A stretch of 52,971 bases of DNA, taken from the NCBI GenBank assembly GCA_903931945.1, contig CAIZEI010000003.1, forward strand, positions 1-52,971. The letters are read 5' to 3'. The DNA is from an uncultured Hyphomicrobiales bacterium. GTDB taxonomy: Bacteria > Pseudomonadota > Alphaproteobacteria > Rhizobiales > Beijerinckiaceae. Below, one piece after another: positions 26,482 through 36,378 of this stretch. The position numbers were made by a program, and so were the translations under genes. The first letter of the stretch is position 1; each line of letters starts with the position of its first letter. The notes beneath the pieces are model-generated. The model saw nothing but the letters and a program-made list of their open reading frames with translations. It was not told the origin of the DNA and did not search any database.

Positions 26482-27512
26482 GTCTCCGTCGATTCAGGGC
26501 GCCGGGCGTTGGACTTGCTTTGGCGCTCAGCAGCGTTTCTGTTCATGGGCAAGGCGTAGCCGAGTTCTATCGAGGCAAAACCGTCGAAATAACTGTCGGG
26601 ACGGGACCAGGCGGCGGCTATGACGCCAATGCGCGCTTGCTGGCCCGGCATCTCGGGGCCTTTGTGCCGGGCGCGCCCAATATTGTGGTCAATAATATGC
26701 CGGGCGGCGGCGGTATTGTCGCTGCGAATTATCTCTATAACGCGGCGCCAAAAGACGGCCTGTTTCTGGGCGCTTTCAGCAATGCAATGCTGACCGAACC
26801 ACTGTTCGGGGCGAGCACCATCAAATTCGATACGCGGCGCTTTGGGTGGCTTGGCAGCCTCAGCCGGGAAGAGGGCGTTTGCGTCGCCTCCCGCAGTTCC
26901 GGGGTGGGACAATGGCAAATGCTGCAAAGCCGCTCCCTGACGGTGGGGACAACGGCGCCAGGCACGACCACGTACCTCTTTCCACTTCTCCTGAAGCGCC
27001 TGCTCGGCGCTGAGTTGAAGTTTGTGTCTGGCTATACAGATGGCAGCCAGGTGGCGTTGGCTCTGGAACGAGGCGAGGTGGATATGCTTTGCCAGACTTT
27101 TTCAAGCCTGCGAATTTCGCGTCCGGATTGGATATCGACCGGTTTTGTCAAACCGCTGGTCTATATCGGCCTCAGCCCGAATTCAGAATTGCCGGGAACG
27201 CCTGCGATCACCGAGCTGGTCAATAGCGAGGAAGCCCGGGACATCCTGAAAATCATATTGGCGCCGGTTGCAGCTGGCCGCCCGTTTGCCGCACCGCCAG
27301 GCATTCCGGTCGCGCGGCTGGCTGCACTGCGTCAGGCCTTTGGCGCACTGGTCCGTCATCCTGCTTTTCTTGAAGATGCGCGTGCAGCGAGAATTGAAAT
27401 TTCGCCGCTTCAAGGCGCGGGAATGGACGAATTACTCGGTGAGATCTTCACCGCTTCTCCTGCCGCGCTGGCCCGCGTTCGGTCGTTGATTTCCAGCAAT
27501 GAGGGGCTCTGA
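26478..27512 (+). CDS. Tripartite tricarboxylate transporter (Bug/TctC-like) binding protein 4
   Basis: A 344-residue periplasmic binding protein with a signal peptide (MSLRRFRAPGVGLALALSS, cut near VHGQ). The first lobe EFYRGKTVEITVGTGPGGGYDANARLLARHL, then VNNMPGGGG and AANYLYNAAP, is the most canonical TTT pattern of the four copies. The ATG at 26478 overlaps the bicupin 2 stop by four bases (ATGA), so the two are coupled; the upstream in-frame start at 26412 lies wholly inside bicupin 2. Hydantoinase A follows after 76 bases. The ligand is unknown. Confidence 0.87.
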   Translation: MSLRRFRAPGVGLALALSSVSVHGQGVAEFYRGKTVEITVGTGPGGGYDANARLLARHLGAFVPGAPNIVVNNMPGGGGIVAANYLYNAAPKDGLFLGAFSNAMLTEPLFGASTIKFDTRRFGWLGSLSREEGVCVASRSSGVGQWQMLQSRSLTVGTTAPGTTTYLFPLLLKRLLGAELKFVSGYTDGSQVALALERGEVDMLCQTFSSLRISRPDWISTGFVKPLVYIGLSPNSELPGTPAITELVNSEEARDILKIILAPVAAGRPFAAPPGIPVARLAALRQAFGALVRHPAFLEDARAARIEISPLQGAGMDELLGEIFTASPAALARVRSLISSNEGL

Positions 27513-27588
27513 GCGGGTTGCCAGAGCCATTCCGGGCGGGTTACAGAGCACGATACTTTGATTTAACTCAATCAACCGGTGAAAACGA

Positions 27589-29640
27589 ATGTCCCTGGTC
27601 ATTGCGCTGGATATCGGCGGGACATTTACGGACCTGGTTGCGTTCGATCTTGCCTCGGGTTCGATCCTTCAGGCGAAAAGTTCAACCACGCCGCATGATC
27701 TTGCCATTGGAATTCGTGAAACACTGCTCAAGAGCGGTTTGGCCATAGACAGTGCGGATACGTTCATCCATGGCTCCACCGTCGCTATTAATACCGCCAT
27801 CGAGCGCACCGGCGCCCGTACGGCGTTGTTGACGACGAAAGGCATGCGCGATGTCTATGCGATTGGGCGTGGCAACCGCCCGGAGTCCTACAATTTCCTG
27901 TTTCAACGCCCGGAGCCCTATGTTCCCCGTCGTCACACATTTGAAATTATCGAAAGGCTGAATGCCACCGGCGAAGTGATCATTGCTCTCGACGAAGCTG
28001 GCGCGGAGGCCACAGCAAGCCGCCTTTCTGATTTTAAGATCGAAGCCGTTGCGGTGTGCTTCATTCACTCCTGGCGCAACCCGGACCACGAAGCTCGCGT
28101 GGGCGATATTCTGCGCGCGGTGGCGCCCGATATCCAGATGTCGCTCAGTCATGAAATACTACGCGAATATCGCGAATACGAGCGGACGTCGACAACGGTT
28201 CTCAACGCCTATGTCGGTCCGCGTGTTTCAAAATATATCGGCGATCTTGAGACGCTGCTGGAAGGGTTAGGCTTTCGCGGACAATTGCTGATCATGCAAT
28301 CCAACGGCGGCAGCATGTCGCCGTCAACCGCAAAGCGCATTCCGGTTGCAACAATGGAATCAGGCCCGGTTGGAGGGATTATCGCAGCTGCCGAAACGGC
28401 GCGCGGGCTCGGCATTGCGGATTTGATCGCATTTGACATGGGAGGGACCACCGCCAAGGTCAGTCTCGTGCGCGACAATCAGCCCGATATTGCCCAAGGC
28501 TATTTTGTCGGAGGTGTCGGCGGCGGTCATCCAGTGATGTTGCCCGTTGTCGATATCGTTGAAGTCGGCGCAGGAGGCGGCAGTATCGCCTGGCTCGATG
28601 AAGACGGCGCCTTGAAAGTTGGCCCGCGTAGCGCCGGCGGGCATCCAGGCCCGGTCTGTTATGGGCGGGGTGGCGTCGAACCCACGGTGACAGACGCGAA
28701 TGTGGCGTTGGAACGCATTGGGGCTGGCAAGTTTCTCGGCGGTGAAATGCCGCTCGACGTTGCGGCGGCGCGGGCTGCGATTGAAACAAAAATCGCTCGC
28801 CCGTTGGGCATGTCTGTGAATGAGGCGGCGCTAGGCATCGTTCGTATCGCGATCGCGGAAATGTCGCTCGCGGTGCGGTCGGTTTCGATCGGCCGAGGTC
28901 ACGATCCCAGAGACTTTTCAATGGTCGCTTTTGGGGGCGCAGGGCCTGTGCATGCCGCCGCAATCGCCCGTGAATTGCATGTGCCAAAATTAATTATTCC
29001 ACGTGCGCCAGGCCATTACTCTGCGCTGGGTATGCTGCTTGCCGATAATCGCCATGATTATGTGCGCACCTACTACAAGGCTCTGGAAGACTCCGATTTT
29101 CATGAAATCGAGAGCATATTTTCTGAGTTGACGCACGAAGCTGGCGAATTGCTCGCCAGCGAAGGGACGCCGCCTGAAGCTATACACTTTCAACGCTATC
29201 TCGATATGCGGTACTCCGGCCAGGAGTTTCCAATCCAGACCGCTCTGGACGCCAGCCAACTCGAGTCGCATGATCGCGGCATCATTCGATCGGCTTTCGA
29301 TCGGGCGCACAAAAAGCGCTTCGGCCATCAGGCGGTTGATGAGCCCGTCGAGATTGTAAATCTCCGCCTGACCGCGGCGGGCCAGCGCGAGCGATCGAAA
29401 TTTCCCGAAATTGTCCAGGGCGCGGAGGGCTCGGTCGCTGGATATCGGGACGTTGTCTTCGACGATCCTGATCATCCCATCCGGTGCGCTATCTTCGATC
29501 GTGAAAATCTGTATGCGGGGCAGGCAATCGACGGTCCAGCTGTCATAGCTGAATATGCATCGACAACGCTTCTGCCCCCAGGCTGTCGGCTGACTGTTGC
29601 TGCAACCGGCGACCTCGTGATTGAGATATCATCGTCATGA
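27589..29640 (+). CDS. Hydantoinase/oxoprolinase/acetone-carboxylase family subunit A
   Basis: A 683-residue HyuA-type subunit. It has the ASKHA-like ATP-binding motifs ALDIGGTFTDLVAFD at the N-terminus and FDMGGTTAKVSLV near residue 285, plus the GAGGGSIAW and FGGAGPVHA stretches. Family members use ATP to open hydantoin or 5-oxoproline rings, or to carboxylate acetone or acetophenone. These activities cannot be told apart here. The stop overlaps the subunit B start (ATGA). There is a 76-base gap to the upstream TTT gene, where I see no clear promoter. Confidence 0.9.
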   Translation: MSLVIALDIGGTFTDLVAFDLASGSILQAKSSTTPHDLAIGIRETLLKSGLAIDSADTFIHGSTVAINTAIERTGARTALLTTKGMRDVYAIGRGNRPESYNFLFQRPEPYVPRRHTFEIIERLNATGEVIIALDEAGAEATASRLSDFKIEAVAVCFIHSWRNPDHEARVGDILRAVAPDIQMSLSHEILREYREYERTSTTVLNAYVGPRVSKYIGDLETLLEGLGFRGQLLIMQSNGGSMSPSTAKRIPVATMESGPVGGIIAAAETARGLGIADLIAFDMGGTTAKVSLVRDNQPDIAQGYFVGGVGGGHPVMLPVVDIVEVGAGGGSIAWLDEDGALKVGPRSAGGHPGPVCYGRGGVEPTVTDANVALERIGAGKFLGGEMPLDVAAARAAIETKIARPLGMSVNEAALGIVRIAIAEMSLAVRSVSIGRGHDPRDFSMVAFGGAGPVHAAAIARELHVPKLIIPRAPGHYSALGMLLADNRHDYVRTYYKALEDSDFHEIESIFSELTHEAGELLASEGTPPEAIHFQRYLDMRYSGQEFPIQTALDASQLESHDRGIIRSAFDRAHKKRFGHQAVDEPVEIVNLRLTAAGQRERSKFPEIVQGAEGSVAGYRDVVFDDPDHPIRCAIFDRENLYAGQAIDGPAVIAEYASTTLLPPGCRLTVAATGDLVIEISSS

Positions 29641-31409
29641 CGACAAAAGCGCAACTGGATCCAGTCACCCTCGAAGTGCTACGCAACGCGCTTCCCGCGA
29701 TCGCCGCCGACATGGCGACGGACCTGCAACGCACGTCCTATAATATGATGATCTATGAGGTGCAGGACTATTGTTGCGCCCTGCTCGACGCCGATGGTCG
29801 GCTCATCTGTCAGAACATCGGCGGCGTTTCGCATTTTGTCGCAGATCTCGGCGTTGTCATCAAGGATGCTGTCGCCCGTTATGGCAAGGACGGGTTCAGG
29901 CCTGGCGACGTTTTGATTATGAACCATCAACGCGTTGCGGGTCAGCATCTCAACAATGTCTGTGTTTATACGCCGTGTTTCTTCGATGGCGTGCTTGAGG
30001 GCTTCGCCATCGTGCGCGCGCACTGGGCCGATATCGGCGGTATGAGCACTGGAACGAGCGCCCCTGGTCTTGTTAGCGACCCGTGGATGGAGGGGCTGCA
30101 GCTCGACCAGATTAAAATCTATGACGCAGGCGTTGCCGATGAGAAAGTGTTGAGGATTATTCGGGATAATATCCGTTTTCAGGAAGCGTCGATGGGCGAT
30201 CTGCGCTCGCAGATTGCCGCCTGCAATATGGCGACGCGCCGCTTCGATGAATTGTTTGCACGCTATGGGCGCGAAGTCATTCTCGGGGCAATTGAACATA
30301 TTTTTGATGAGACAGAACGCAGATGCCGCCGCAGGGTCGCTGCTATCCCTGACGGAATCTATGAAGCCGATTCCTTTCTGGACGCAGACACCCCGGATAA
30401 AACCAACGTTATTCCGATCAGGGTGAAGGTGATCGTGAAAGGGGAGATCATGACCATCGATCTCACCGGCTGTTCGATGCAGCGCAAAAGCGGCATCAAT
30501 GGACGCACACTCGCCGGCGCGTATATCGCGTATAAAGGTCTGACGGGGCCGCTCGACAATGTGAATGAAGGCAGTTTCCGCGCTCTCGAAGTCGAGATTC
30601 AGGAAGGTAATTTCATGATGGCGCGTTATCCAGCGCCGATGGCTGCCTGGAGCAGGGGGTTGCCGACAGTCGTGGATACGATTTTAAAGGCGTTGGCGCC
30701 CGCTTTGCCCGACCGGATTCCTGCAGCGCATATGGGTAATCTTGGGGGGTCACTCACATTTTATGGCGTCGATCCAATGACGAACAAACCTTATGTGTTA
30801 CAAACGATTGAGGGCGGCGGATGGGGTGGGCGCCCCTACGAAGACGGCGTTTCCACTTGCGTTTCGGTGTGTCAGGGCGATGTGCGCAATTCGCCTGTCG
30901 AAACCATCGAATTGAAGGCGCCGGTCATTGTTGAAAGGCGCGCATTGCGCGAAAATTCTGGCGGCGCCGGCGAGTTTCGTGGCGGACTTGGAATTGAAAC
31001 GCGGATGACCAATCTGCGTGAGGGCAAATGGAGCCTCAGCAATGCTGGACGGCGGCAGTGCCCGCCTTGGGGCATTGCTGGCGGGCAGGCGGGACAAGCC
31101 TCGGTCAATTACATGCGCAAACCCGACGAACACGATTTAAAACCGTTTGACCCCGTTCGCATGCAGAGTGAACCCGGTTCGAGCGTTATGGTTGCGACCG
31201 CAGGCGGTGGCGGATGGGGCGATCCGCTCGATCGTGCGATAGAGGCGGTGCAACGCGATGTTGCCGATGAGTTGGTTACGATCGAATCCGCCGCGAAGCT
31301 TTATGGCGCGGTGATCGATCCGGCCAGCGGAAGGGTGGATATTGGCGCGACGACAAAACTTAGACATGACATGCGTCTGGCGCGCGCGACGAGCGAGGCG
31401 ACGCCATGA
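29637..31409 (+). CDS. Hydantoinase/oxoprolinase/acetone-carboxylase family subunit B
   Basis: A 590-residue HyuB-type subunit, partner of the gene before it. Diagnostic stretches are DPVTLEVLRNALPAIAADM at the start, VAGQHLNNVC and HWADIGGMSTG in the middle, and the late ENSGGAGEFRGGLG and TAGGGGWGDPLDR. In this family A and B form the active enzyme. It is coupled by ATGA overlaps both to HyuA and to the M24 gene after it. The cluster shows no third small subunit such as AcxC, which argues mildly against acetone carboxylase and for a hydantoinase/oxoprolinase-type reaction. Confidence 0.9.
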   Translation: MTTKAQLDPVTLEVLRNALPAIAADMATDLQRTSYNMMIYEVQDYCCALLDADGRLICQNIGGVSHFVADLGVVIKDAVARYGKDGFRPGDVLIMNHQRVAGQHLNNVCVYTPCFFDGVLEGFAIVRAHWADIGGMSTGTSAPGLVSDPWMEGLQLDQIKIYDAGVADEKVLRIIRDNIRFQEASMGDLRSQIAACNMATRRFDELFARYGREVILGAIEHIFDETERRCRRRVAAIPDGIYEADSFLDADTPDKTNVIPIRVKVIVKGEIMTIDLTGCSMQRKSGINGRTLAGAYIAYKGLTGPLDNVNEGSFRALEVEIQEGNFMMARYPAPMAAWSRGLPTVVDTILKALAPALPDRIPAAHMGNLGGSLTFYGVDPMTNKPYVLQTIEGGGWGGRPYEDGVSTCVSVCQGDVRNSPVETIELKAPVIVERRALRENSGGAGEFRGGLGIETRMTNLREGKWSLSNAGRRQCPPWGIAGGQAGQASVNYMRKPDEHDLKPFDPVRMQSEPGSSVMVATAGGGGWGDPLDRAIEAVQRDVADELVTIESAAKLYGAVIDPASGRVDIGATTKLRHDMRLARATSEATP

Positions 31410-32548
31410 GCGAACGTCCGATGGTGGAAATGGACATAGCTGCGCGGCGCGCGCGCGTTCAGGCGTTGATGCGCCAACGTGGCATTGGCGTTGTGATTAT
31501 CTATTTTGGCGGCCAGCACTACATGTTGCGGATGAACCAATTGATGTATCTGACAGACTTTAAGGCGCTCGGTCCGGCAGCGTTGATTATGCCGTTGGAA
31601 GGAGAGCCAACGTTGGTCCTGACCCCGCAATGGGATCTCCCGCGGGCGAAAGATGAATGCGTCGGCGTTGCCAAAATAGTGTCGGTGTCGCCGGGAGAAC
31701 TGGCGACAGCAATTTCCTTGTACACCAAAACATATCGGGGCGCTGTGGCGCTCGCGGGGCGAGAAGATCTGACGGTTCATGCAGCGCGTGCGCTCTACGG
31801 CGCGCTGGGCGCGGAGCCACGTGACGCCGAGACCCTCGTGTCGTCGCTTGCTGTGGCGCGTACGCCGATCGAACTCGCGCGTGTTGCATATGCCGCCACA
31901 ATTGCGGATGCCGGTTTTGAAGCGCTCTGCGCTCGGGCTCGCGTGGGGATGTGGGAATACGAGCTTGCCGCAGAAGTTGAAGCGGCAATGCAGGCCCTGG
32001 GCTCGGACGACAATTATGGATTGATCGGCGCCGGGCCGCACAATCAGGCCATCCGCGCGCCGACCAATCGCCGGCTTGAAAAAGGCGATTTGATCGTTGG
32101 GGAAATCACGCCCTGCTATCGTGGCTATTTCGCGCAATTGTGTCGCACCTATGTTCTGGGGGAACCCAGCGACCTCCAGCGCGCAAAATATGACATGTTA
32201 ATCGCGGCGCAGGACGCGGGTTTTTCCGTGGCGTATTCAGGCGCGCCCAGCAGCGGTATCGCGCGCGCCATTAATGACGTGATCTCTGCCCAGGGTTATG
32301 GGGAATATTGCAGACAGCCGTATATGCGCACGCGTGGACATGGGCTCGGTTTTGGAGGCGTGGTTCCCTATGATGTAACGGAAAGCGCAAGCCCTGTTCT
32401 CGAAACCAATATGACCATGATCATCCATCCCAATCAGTACATCCCGGAAACCGGATATATGATGTTGGGCGATACTGTCGCGATCGAGCCAGAAGGACCC
32501 CGCATATTGACGAAAACGGCGCGCCGCCTTTTTTCGGGGAATGCCTGA
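31406..32548 (+). CDS. M24 (pita-bread fold) protein 1, metal site mostly replaced
   Basis: A 380-residue member of the creatinase/aminopeptidase P superfamily: an N-terminal creatinase-type domain to about residue 150, then a pita-bread domain. Of the five canonical metal ligands (Asp, Asp, His, Glu, Glu) only the histidine is kept, as His312 in RGHGLG. The others align with Glu233, Gln244, His341 and Gly355. It may be a metal-free hydrolase in the manner of creatinase, though creatinase's own residues are not clearly kept. It is coupled to HyuB by an ATGA overlap and overlaps the next M24 gene by eight bases. Confidence 0.82.
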   Translation: MSERPMVEMDIAARRARVQALMRQRGIGVVIIYFGGQHYMLRMNQLMYLTDFKALGPAALIMPLEGEPTLVLTPQWDLPRAKDECVGVAKIVSVSPGELATAISLYTKTYRGAVALAGREDLTVHAARALYGALGAEPRDAETLVSSLAVARTPIELARVAYAATIADAGFEALCARARVGMWEYELAAEVEAAMQALGSDDNYGLIGAGPHNQAIRAPTNRRLEKGDLIVGEITPCYRGYFAQLCRTYVLGEPSDLQRAKYDMLIAAQDAGFSVAYSGAPSSGIARAINDVISAQGYGEYCRQPYMRTRGHGLGFGGVVPYDVTESASPVLETNMTMIIHPNQYIPETGYMMLGDTVAIEPEGPRILTKTARRLFSGNA

Positions 32549-33719
32549 CATGCGCACGATGCACCCCGTACTGAAGCGCGGCGGTCTTTATTGGGATCAA
32601 AGCCTCCTGCCGCCCGAGGCCTACAAGGAGCGTTTCGCGCGTATTCAATCGGCGATTGTCGAGAGCGGCGATGACGCCTGGCTATTTTACGGCGATGTCG
32701 AGCGCTACGGCGCTGTTGCATGGTTCAGCAATTTTCTGCCCCGCACGCGTGCCGCGCTGGCCTTTGTGCCGCGTGAAGGCGAACCTGTTTTATTGCTGGC
32801 GGTTGGTCTGCGAGATGTGCCAGCGGCAAAAACGCTGACATGGGTCGATGATGTCCGTCCTTACAGCAACCTGCCGCGCAGCCTTGCTGCTCTGATCGAG
32901 GAAAAGGGGCTGGCCAAAGGGCGCATAGGGCTTGCCGGAGTCGAAGAGCTTCTGCCGGTCAAGCACTGGAATGATTTCAACGCGGCTATGCCTGGGCTGA
33001 AGTTGGCAGATCGCGCGCAGAACCTTGCGCCGTTGCGCGCCAGAAAGGCCGCCTGCGAAATAGCAGCCATCCGCGCCGCCGCCACAATTGTGCGCCGCGC
33101 GCTTGACAATATCGGCGCAGAAATCCGGGCTGGCCGGAAAATGCGGGAAGTGACTGCAGTGATTGACCGGCAATGCCGTGTCGCCGCTGCAGAGGATGTG
33201 CGGGTCATGGTCGCCAGTGGAGAACAGACCGGCCAATCGCTTCGGCCCGGCGACGATCGCATGTTACAGAATGGCGATGTCATACAGATTTACCTTGCCG
33301 TCGAAGCGCAGCGCTATTGGGCCGAAGGCGCCCGAACTTTTGTGATCGGGAAAGCTGGCGACGCGATCCGCGCAGCTCATGCGCGCGCAAACGCTGCGAT
33401 GCGCGTGATGCAAATGGCTTTTCGATCTGAGGTTACGGGCTCTGAAATCGCTTCGGCGGGACTTGCCACACTTGGCGATGCTGAACTCATGAAAAGCGCA
33501 GGCGGTTACGGCCTCGGTAATGGCGTCGGGCTTGACGCCGATGAGTTTCCCCGGATCGAAGTGGGCAGCCCGGATATGATCGCCGATCATTCGACGCTGG
33601 CGCTGCGCCTTATCGGACATGCTAACGGGACAGGAATCGCTTTGGCTGAAACGCTCCTGTGGAGCGGAGGCAAGGTTGAAAGCCTGACTGGCGCAACAAC
33701 GTTGACCGAATGCAATTAA
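32541..33719 (+). CDS. M24 (pita-bread fold) protein 2, all metal ligands replaced
   Basis: A 392-residue second M24-family protein. The fold is recognisable from RKAACEIAAIRAAATIVRRAL, GDVIQIYLAVEAQRYWAEGARTF and GNGVGLDADEFP. By my alignment the five metal-ligand positions read Tyr251, Glu262, Asn327, Arg356 and Ala369, so it is very unlikely to be a metallopeptidase. The reading frame is intact and tightly placed, so it is not a decayed gene. It may pair with the M24 protein before it as a heteromer. Starts at 32541 and 32550 are both possible. Confidence 0.8.
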   Translation: MPDMRTMHPVLKRGGLYWDQSLLPPEAYKERFARIQSAIVESGDDAWLFYGDVERYGAVAWFSNFLPRTRAALAFVPREGEPVLLLAVGLRDVPAAKTLTWVDDVRPYSNLPRSLAALIEEKGLAKGRIGLAGVEELLPVKHWNDFNAAMPGLKLADRAQNLAPLRARKAACEIAAIRAAATIVRRALDNIGAEIRAGRKMREVTAVIDRQCRVAAAEDVRVMVASGEQTGQSLRPGDDRMLQNGDVIQIYLAVEAQRYWAEGARTFVIGKAGDAIRAAHARANAAMRVMQMAFRSEVTGSEIASAGLATLGDAELMKSAGGYGLGNGVGLDADEFPRIEVGSPDMIADHSTLALRLIGHANGTGIALAETLLWSGGKVESLTGATTLTECN

Positions 33720-33748
33720 GTCCCTCCATACGGAGACGGAAGTCGCAC

Positions 33749-34750
33749 ATGGATTACAAATCCGGCTTGACGCGCAGGGCCTTCACCGCCGGCGCCGCAG
33801 TCAGTTTGATGACCGCAAAGGCGCGTATGGCAAACGCTGCGATCGGGCCGCTTGAAACAACAAAGCTTCGATTCGGTCTCCCAGTCCCCGGTTCAAGTTT
33901 TCTGCCAATTTACGTTGCAGCGGAAAAGACCTGGAAAGCAAGCGGTCTCGACATAGAGATGGTGAGCTTTCGTGGCGATGCGGAGGTCGCGCAGGCGCTT
34001 GCGGCCGGCTCGATTGACGTCAGTTGCCAGTCGCTCGACGGCTTGATCAATCTCATATTGGCGGAGCAACCCGTCATTGGTTTCTACGCCGGCTTTTATC
34101 AGGCGGATTTTGCCTGGGCTGCGCAACCGGCGATCAAAAAATGGTCCGATCTGAAAGGCAAGTTGCTCGGAGTCTCGACCTTTGGCTCGCTGACCGATGA
34201 GCTTACACGCTACGTTCTGATCAAGAACGGGCTGGATCCCTCGCGCGATGTCAAGATTATTCAGTCCGGACCGGCGCCGGGCCGGATGCAGGCGTTAAAA
34301 TCCGGAAGGCTCGACTGCGCAATTATGTCTCCGCCGGACAAATGGGTTGCAGAGGAATCGGGCATGACCATGCTTGGCGCACAATCGATCGACGTGGCAC
34401 CTGAATGGCCCAAACATGCCTTCCTTGCCCCTTCGAAGTTTCTTGACGCGAATCCCAACGTTATCAAAGCGTTTTTGCGCGCACATGTTCAATCCATCCG
34501 ATATGCGCGGGCGAATCCGGACGAAGCCGCTCGCATACTATCGGCAGCGCTTAAATTCCCTGCGCGTTATGCGGACAAGGCCTATCGCGAAGTCATTGAT
34601 GGATACAATGAACGCGGTGAGTTGCCTGTTGCTTCGATGGATGTGTACTGGAACATCCTGATCGAGGGGGGCGTTGTAAAAACAGCGATACCGAAAGATC
34701 GCCTGATCGATCGTCGCTTTATCGAAACCTTCGATGATTGGGCGCCATGA
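33749..34750 (+). CDS. NMT1/SsuA-type ABC transporter substrate-binding protein
   Basis: A 333-residue binding protein with a twin-arginine-like leader (LTRRAF at about residues 7-12, hydrophobic stretch ending MANA). The body [35 protein letters not shown] and [18 protein letters not shown] is typical of the NMT1/taurine/nitrate binding-protein family. The ATG at 33749 has GGAGACGGA upstream; the earlier frame opening at 33710 overlaps the M24 gene end. It is followed directly by the ATPase and two permeases, making a full importer. Such importers take up sulfonates, pyrimidine precursors, cyanate or aromatic acids; the ligand here is unknown. Confidence 0.87.
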   Translation: MDYKSGLTRRAFTAGAAVSLMTAKARMANAAIGPLETTKLRFGLPVPGSSFLPIYVAAEKTWKASGLDIEMVSFRGDAEVAQALAAGSIDVSCQSLDGLINLILAEQPVIGFYAGFYQADFAWAAQPAIKKWSDLKGKLLGVSTFGSLTDELTRYVLIKNGLDPSRDVKIIQSGPAPGRMQALKSGRLDCAIMSPPDKWVAEESGMTMLGAQSIDVAPEWPKHAFLAPSKFLDANPNVIKAFLRAHVQSIRYARANPDEAARILSAALKFPARYADKAYREVIDGYNERGELPVASMDVYWNILIEGGVVKTAIPKDRLIDRRFIETFDDWAP

Positions 34751-34766
34751 CATCGAATCTTTGCCA

Positions 34767-35576
34767 ATGACCCAGCTCGTCGTCGAAAACCTGAGGCTGG
34801 AATATCCCGCCGCACGGGGAGGGAAGCCGTATCTCGCGTTGAGCGAGGCCAATCTTGCGGTCGAAAGTGGTGAGTTTGTCACCATTGTCGGCCCCTCTGG
34901 CTGCGGCAAGAGCACACTTCTGATGTTGATTGCATCCCTGCTCCGCGCCACAAATGGCACTGTGAAGCTGAATGGAAAGGAAGTGGCGGCGCCGGGGCCT
35001 GACCGTGCTCTGGTGTTTCAGGACTTTGCGTTATTGCCCTGGCGAACAGTCCTCAAAAACGTCGAGATCGGCCTCGAATTGCAACGGGTTCCGGTGGCGC
35101 GCCGTCGCGATATTGCGCGTAAGTATATCGAAATGGTGGGATTGAGCGCCTTCGAAATGCACTATCCGCACCAGTTGTCTGGAGGAATGCGGCAGCGGGT
35201 GGGCATCGCGCGCGCACTCAGCGTCGATCCTGAAGTACTTTTGATGGACGAACCTTTTGGCGCGTTGGACGCGCAAATCCGGCAGGTCATGGGCCTGGAA
35301 TTACTGCACATCTGGGAGCGCGACCGTAAGACGATTCTGTTTGTCACGCATGATATCGACGAAGCCATCTATCTGGCTGACCGGATTGTCGTGATGAGCG
35401 CATCGCCAGGTCGCGTAATCCGCGAAATCAAGGTCGAACTGCCGCGACCGCGCGGGCTTGCCATCCGGACGTCTCCCGAATTCAACATCTATCGCGAAAC
35501 ACTCTGGAATCTGCTGGAAGAGCAGGTTCGCGCATCCGGTTCATGGGCGGCTGCAAAAGCGACCGGGGACCGGTGA
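34767..35576 (+). CDS. ABC transporter ATP-binding protein (SsuB/TauB type)
   Basis: A 269-residue ATPase of the nitrate/sulfonate/taurine importer group. Walker A is GPSGCGKST, the Q-loop is in [11 protein letters not shown], the signature is LSGGMRQR, Walker B with D-loop is [11 protein letters not shown], and the switch histidine is in FVTHD. I chose the ATG at 34767, where the family N-terminus begins; the in-frame ATG at 34734 would overlap the binding-protein stop by 17 bases. Neither has a strong ribosome site. The first permease starts one base after its stop codon. Confidence 0.92.
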   Translation: MTQLVVENLRLEYPAARGGKPYLALSEANLAVESGEFVTIVGPSGCGKSTLLMLIASLLRATNGTVKLNGKEVAAPGPDRALVFQDFALLPWRTVLKNVEIGLELQRVPVARRRDIARKYIEMVGLSAFEMHYPHQLSGGMRQRVGIARALSVDPEVLLMDEPFGALDAQIRQVMGLELLHIWERDRKTILFVTHDIDEAIYLADRIVVMSASPGRVIREIKVELPRPRGLAIRTSPEFNIYRETLWNLLEEQVRASGSWAAAKATGDR

Positions 35577-35577
35577 G

Positions 35578-36378
35578 ATGGCGATCAACGCGTCGAAATC
35601 CCTGGGTGACAGGCTGTCCGAAGCGCCGAACGCTCGCACGTGGATCGGCGGCGTTAGCGTGGTCTTGTTTCTGGCGGCATGGCAAGTGATCGGCGCCAAT
35701 GAAATTGTGCGATCCGATCTCATTTCCTATCCAGGCGAAATCGCTGCCGCGGCGTACGATCTGGCGTCGTCGGGAGAACTGGGGGCCAACGCCCTGACAA
35801 CCCTGCGCGAGTTTGCTCAGGGTTTTGCGCCTGCGATCCTCGCTGGAATCTTGCTGGGATTGGGTTTTGCCTTGAGTCGGTTGGCGCGTTCGCTCTTCGA
35901 GCCATTGTTTGTCGCTATGTACACCGCCCCGCTGATCGCCTTCGTTCCACTGTTGGTTGTATGGTTTGGCGTGGGATCGACGTCGAAGGCGGTGACAACA
36001 TTTCTGGCGGCCGTTGTCCCCATCGCGATCAACACGACGACAGGCGTGCGCGAGACACAGGAAAGCTGGGTCCGCGCGCTGCGGGCTTTCGGAGCAACGC
36101 GTGGGCAAATTATCGTAAAGGCCATTTTGCCGGGCGCAATGCCCATCATCATGGCGGGGCTCCGACTCGCCATCGGGCGCGCAATTGTCGGGGTGATCGC
36201 CGCAGAAATGTACGTCTCGACTTCAGGCGTTGGACGCATGATCCAGACATACAGCACGGCTGGCCGGGCGGCCGAAATTTTTGTGCTGGTAGGAGAGGTG
36301 TCCGGTTTTGGATTTATGTGCGTCTGGTTGTTGCGCCGTCTTGAAAACCGCCTCGCGCCCTGGCGAGCGCGCGCATGA
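35578..36378 (+). CDS. ABC transporter permease 1 (SsuC/TauC type)
   Basis: A 266-residue inner-membrane permease with about six helices. The cytoplasmic coupling loop reads RAFGATRGQIIVKAILPGAMP, the usual EAA-loop region of this family, followed by GLRLAIGRAIVG. The ATG at 35578 comes right after the ATPase stop with GGTGAG before it; the upstream in-frame start at 35458 is inside the ATPase gene. The stop overlaps the second permease start (ATGA). With its partner it forms a heterodimeric channel. Confidence 0.91.
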   Translation: MAINASKSLGDRLSEAPNARTWIGGVSVVLFLAAWQVIGANEIVRSDLISYPGEIAAAAYDLASSGELGANALTTLREFAQGFAPAILAGILLGLGFALSRLARSLFEPLFVAMYTAPLIAFVPLLVVWFGVGSTSKAVTTFLAAVVPIAINTTTGVRETQESWVRALRAFGATRGQIIVKAILPGAMPIIMAGLRLAIGRAIVGVIAAEMYVSTSGVGRMIQTYSTAGRAAEIFVLVGEVSGFGFMCVWLLRRLENRLAPWRARA

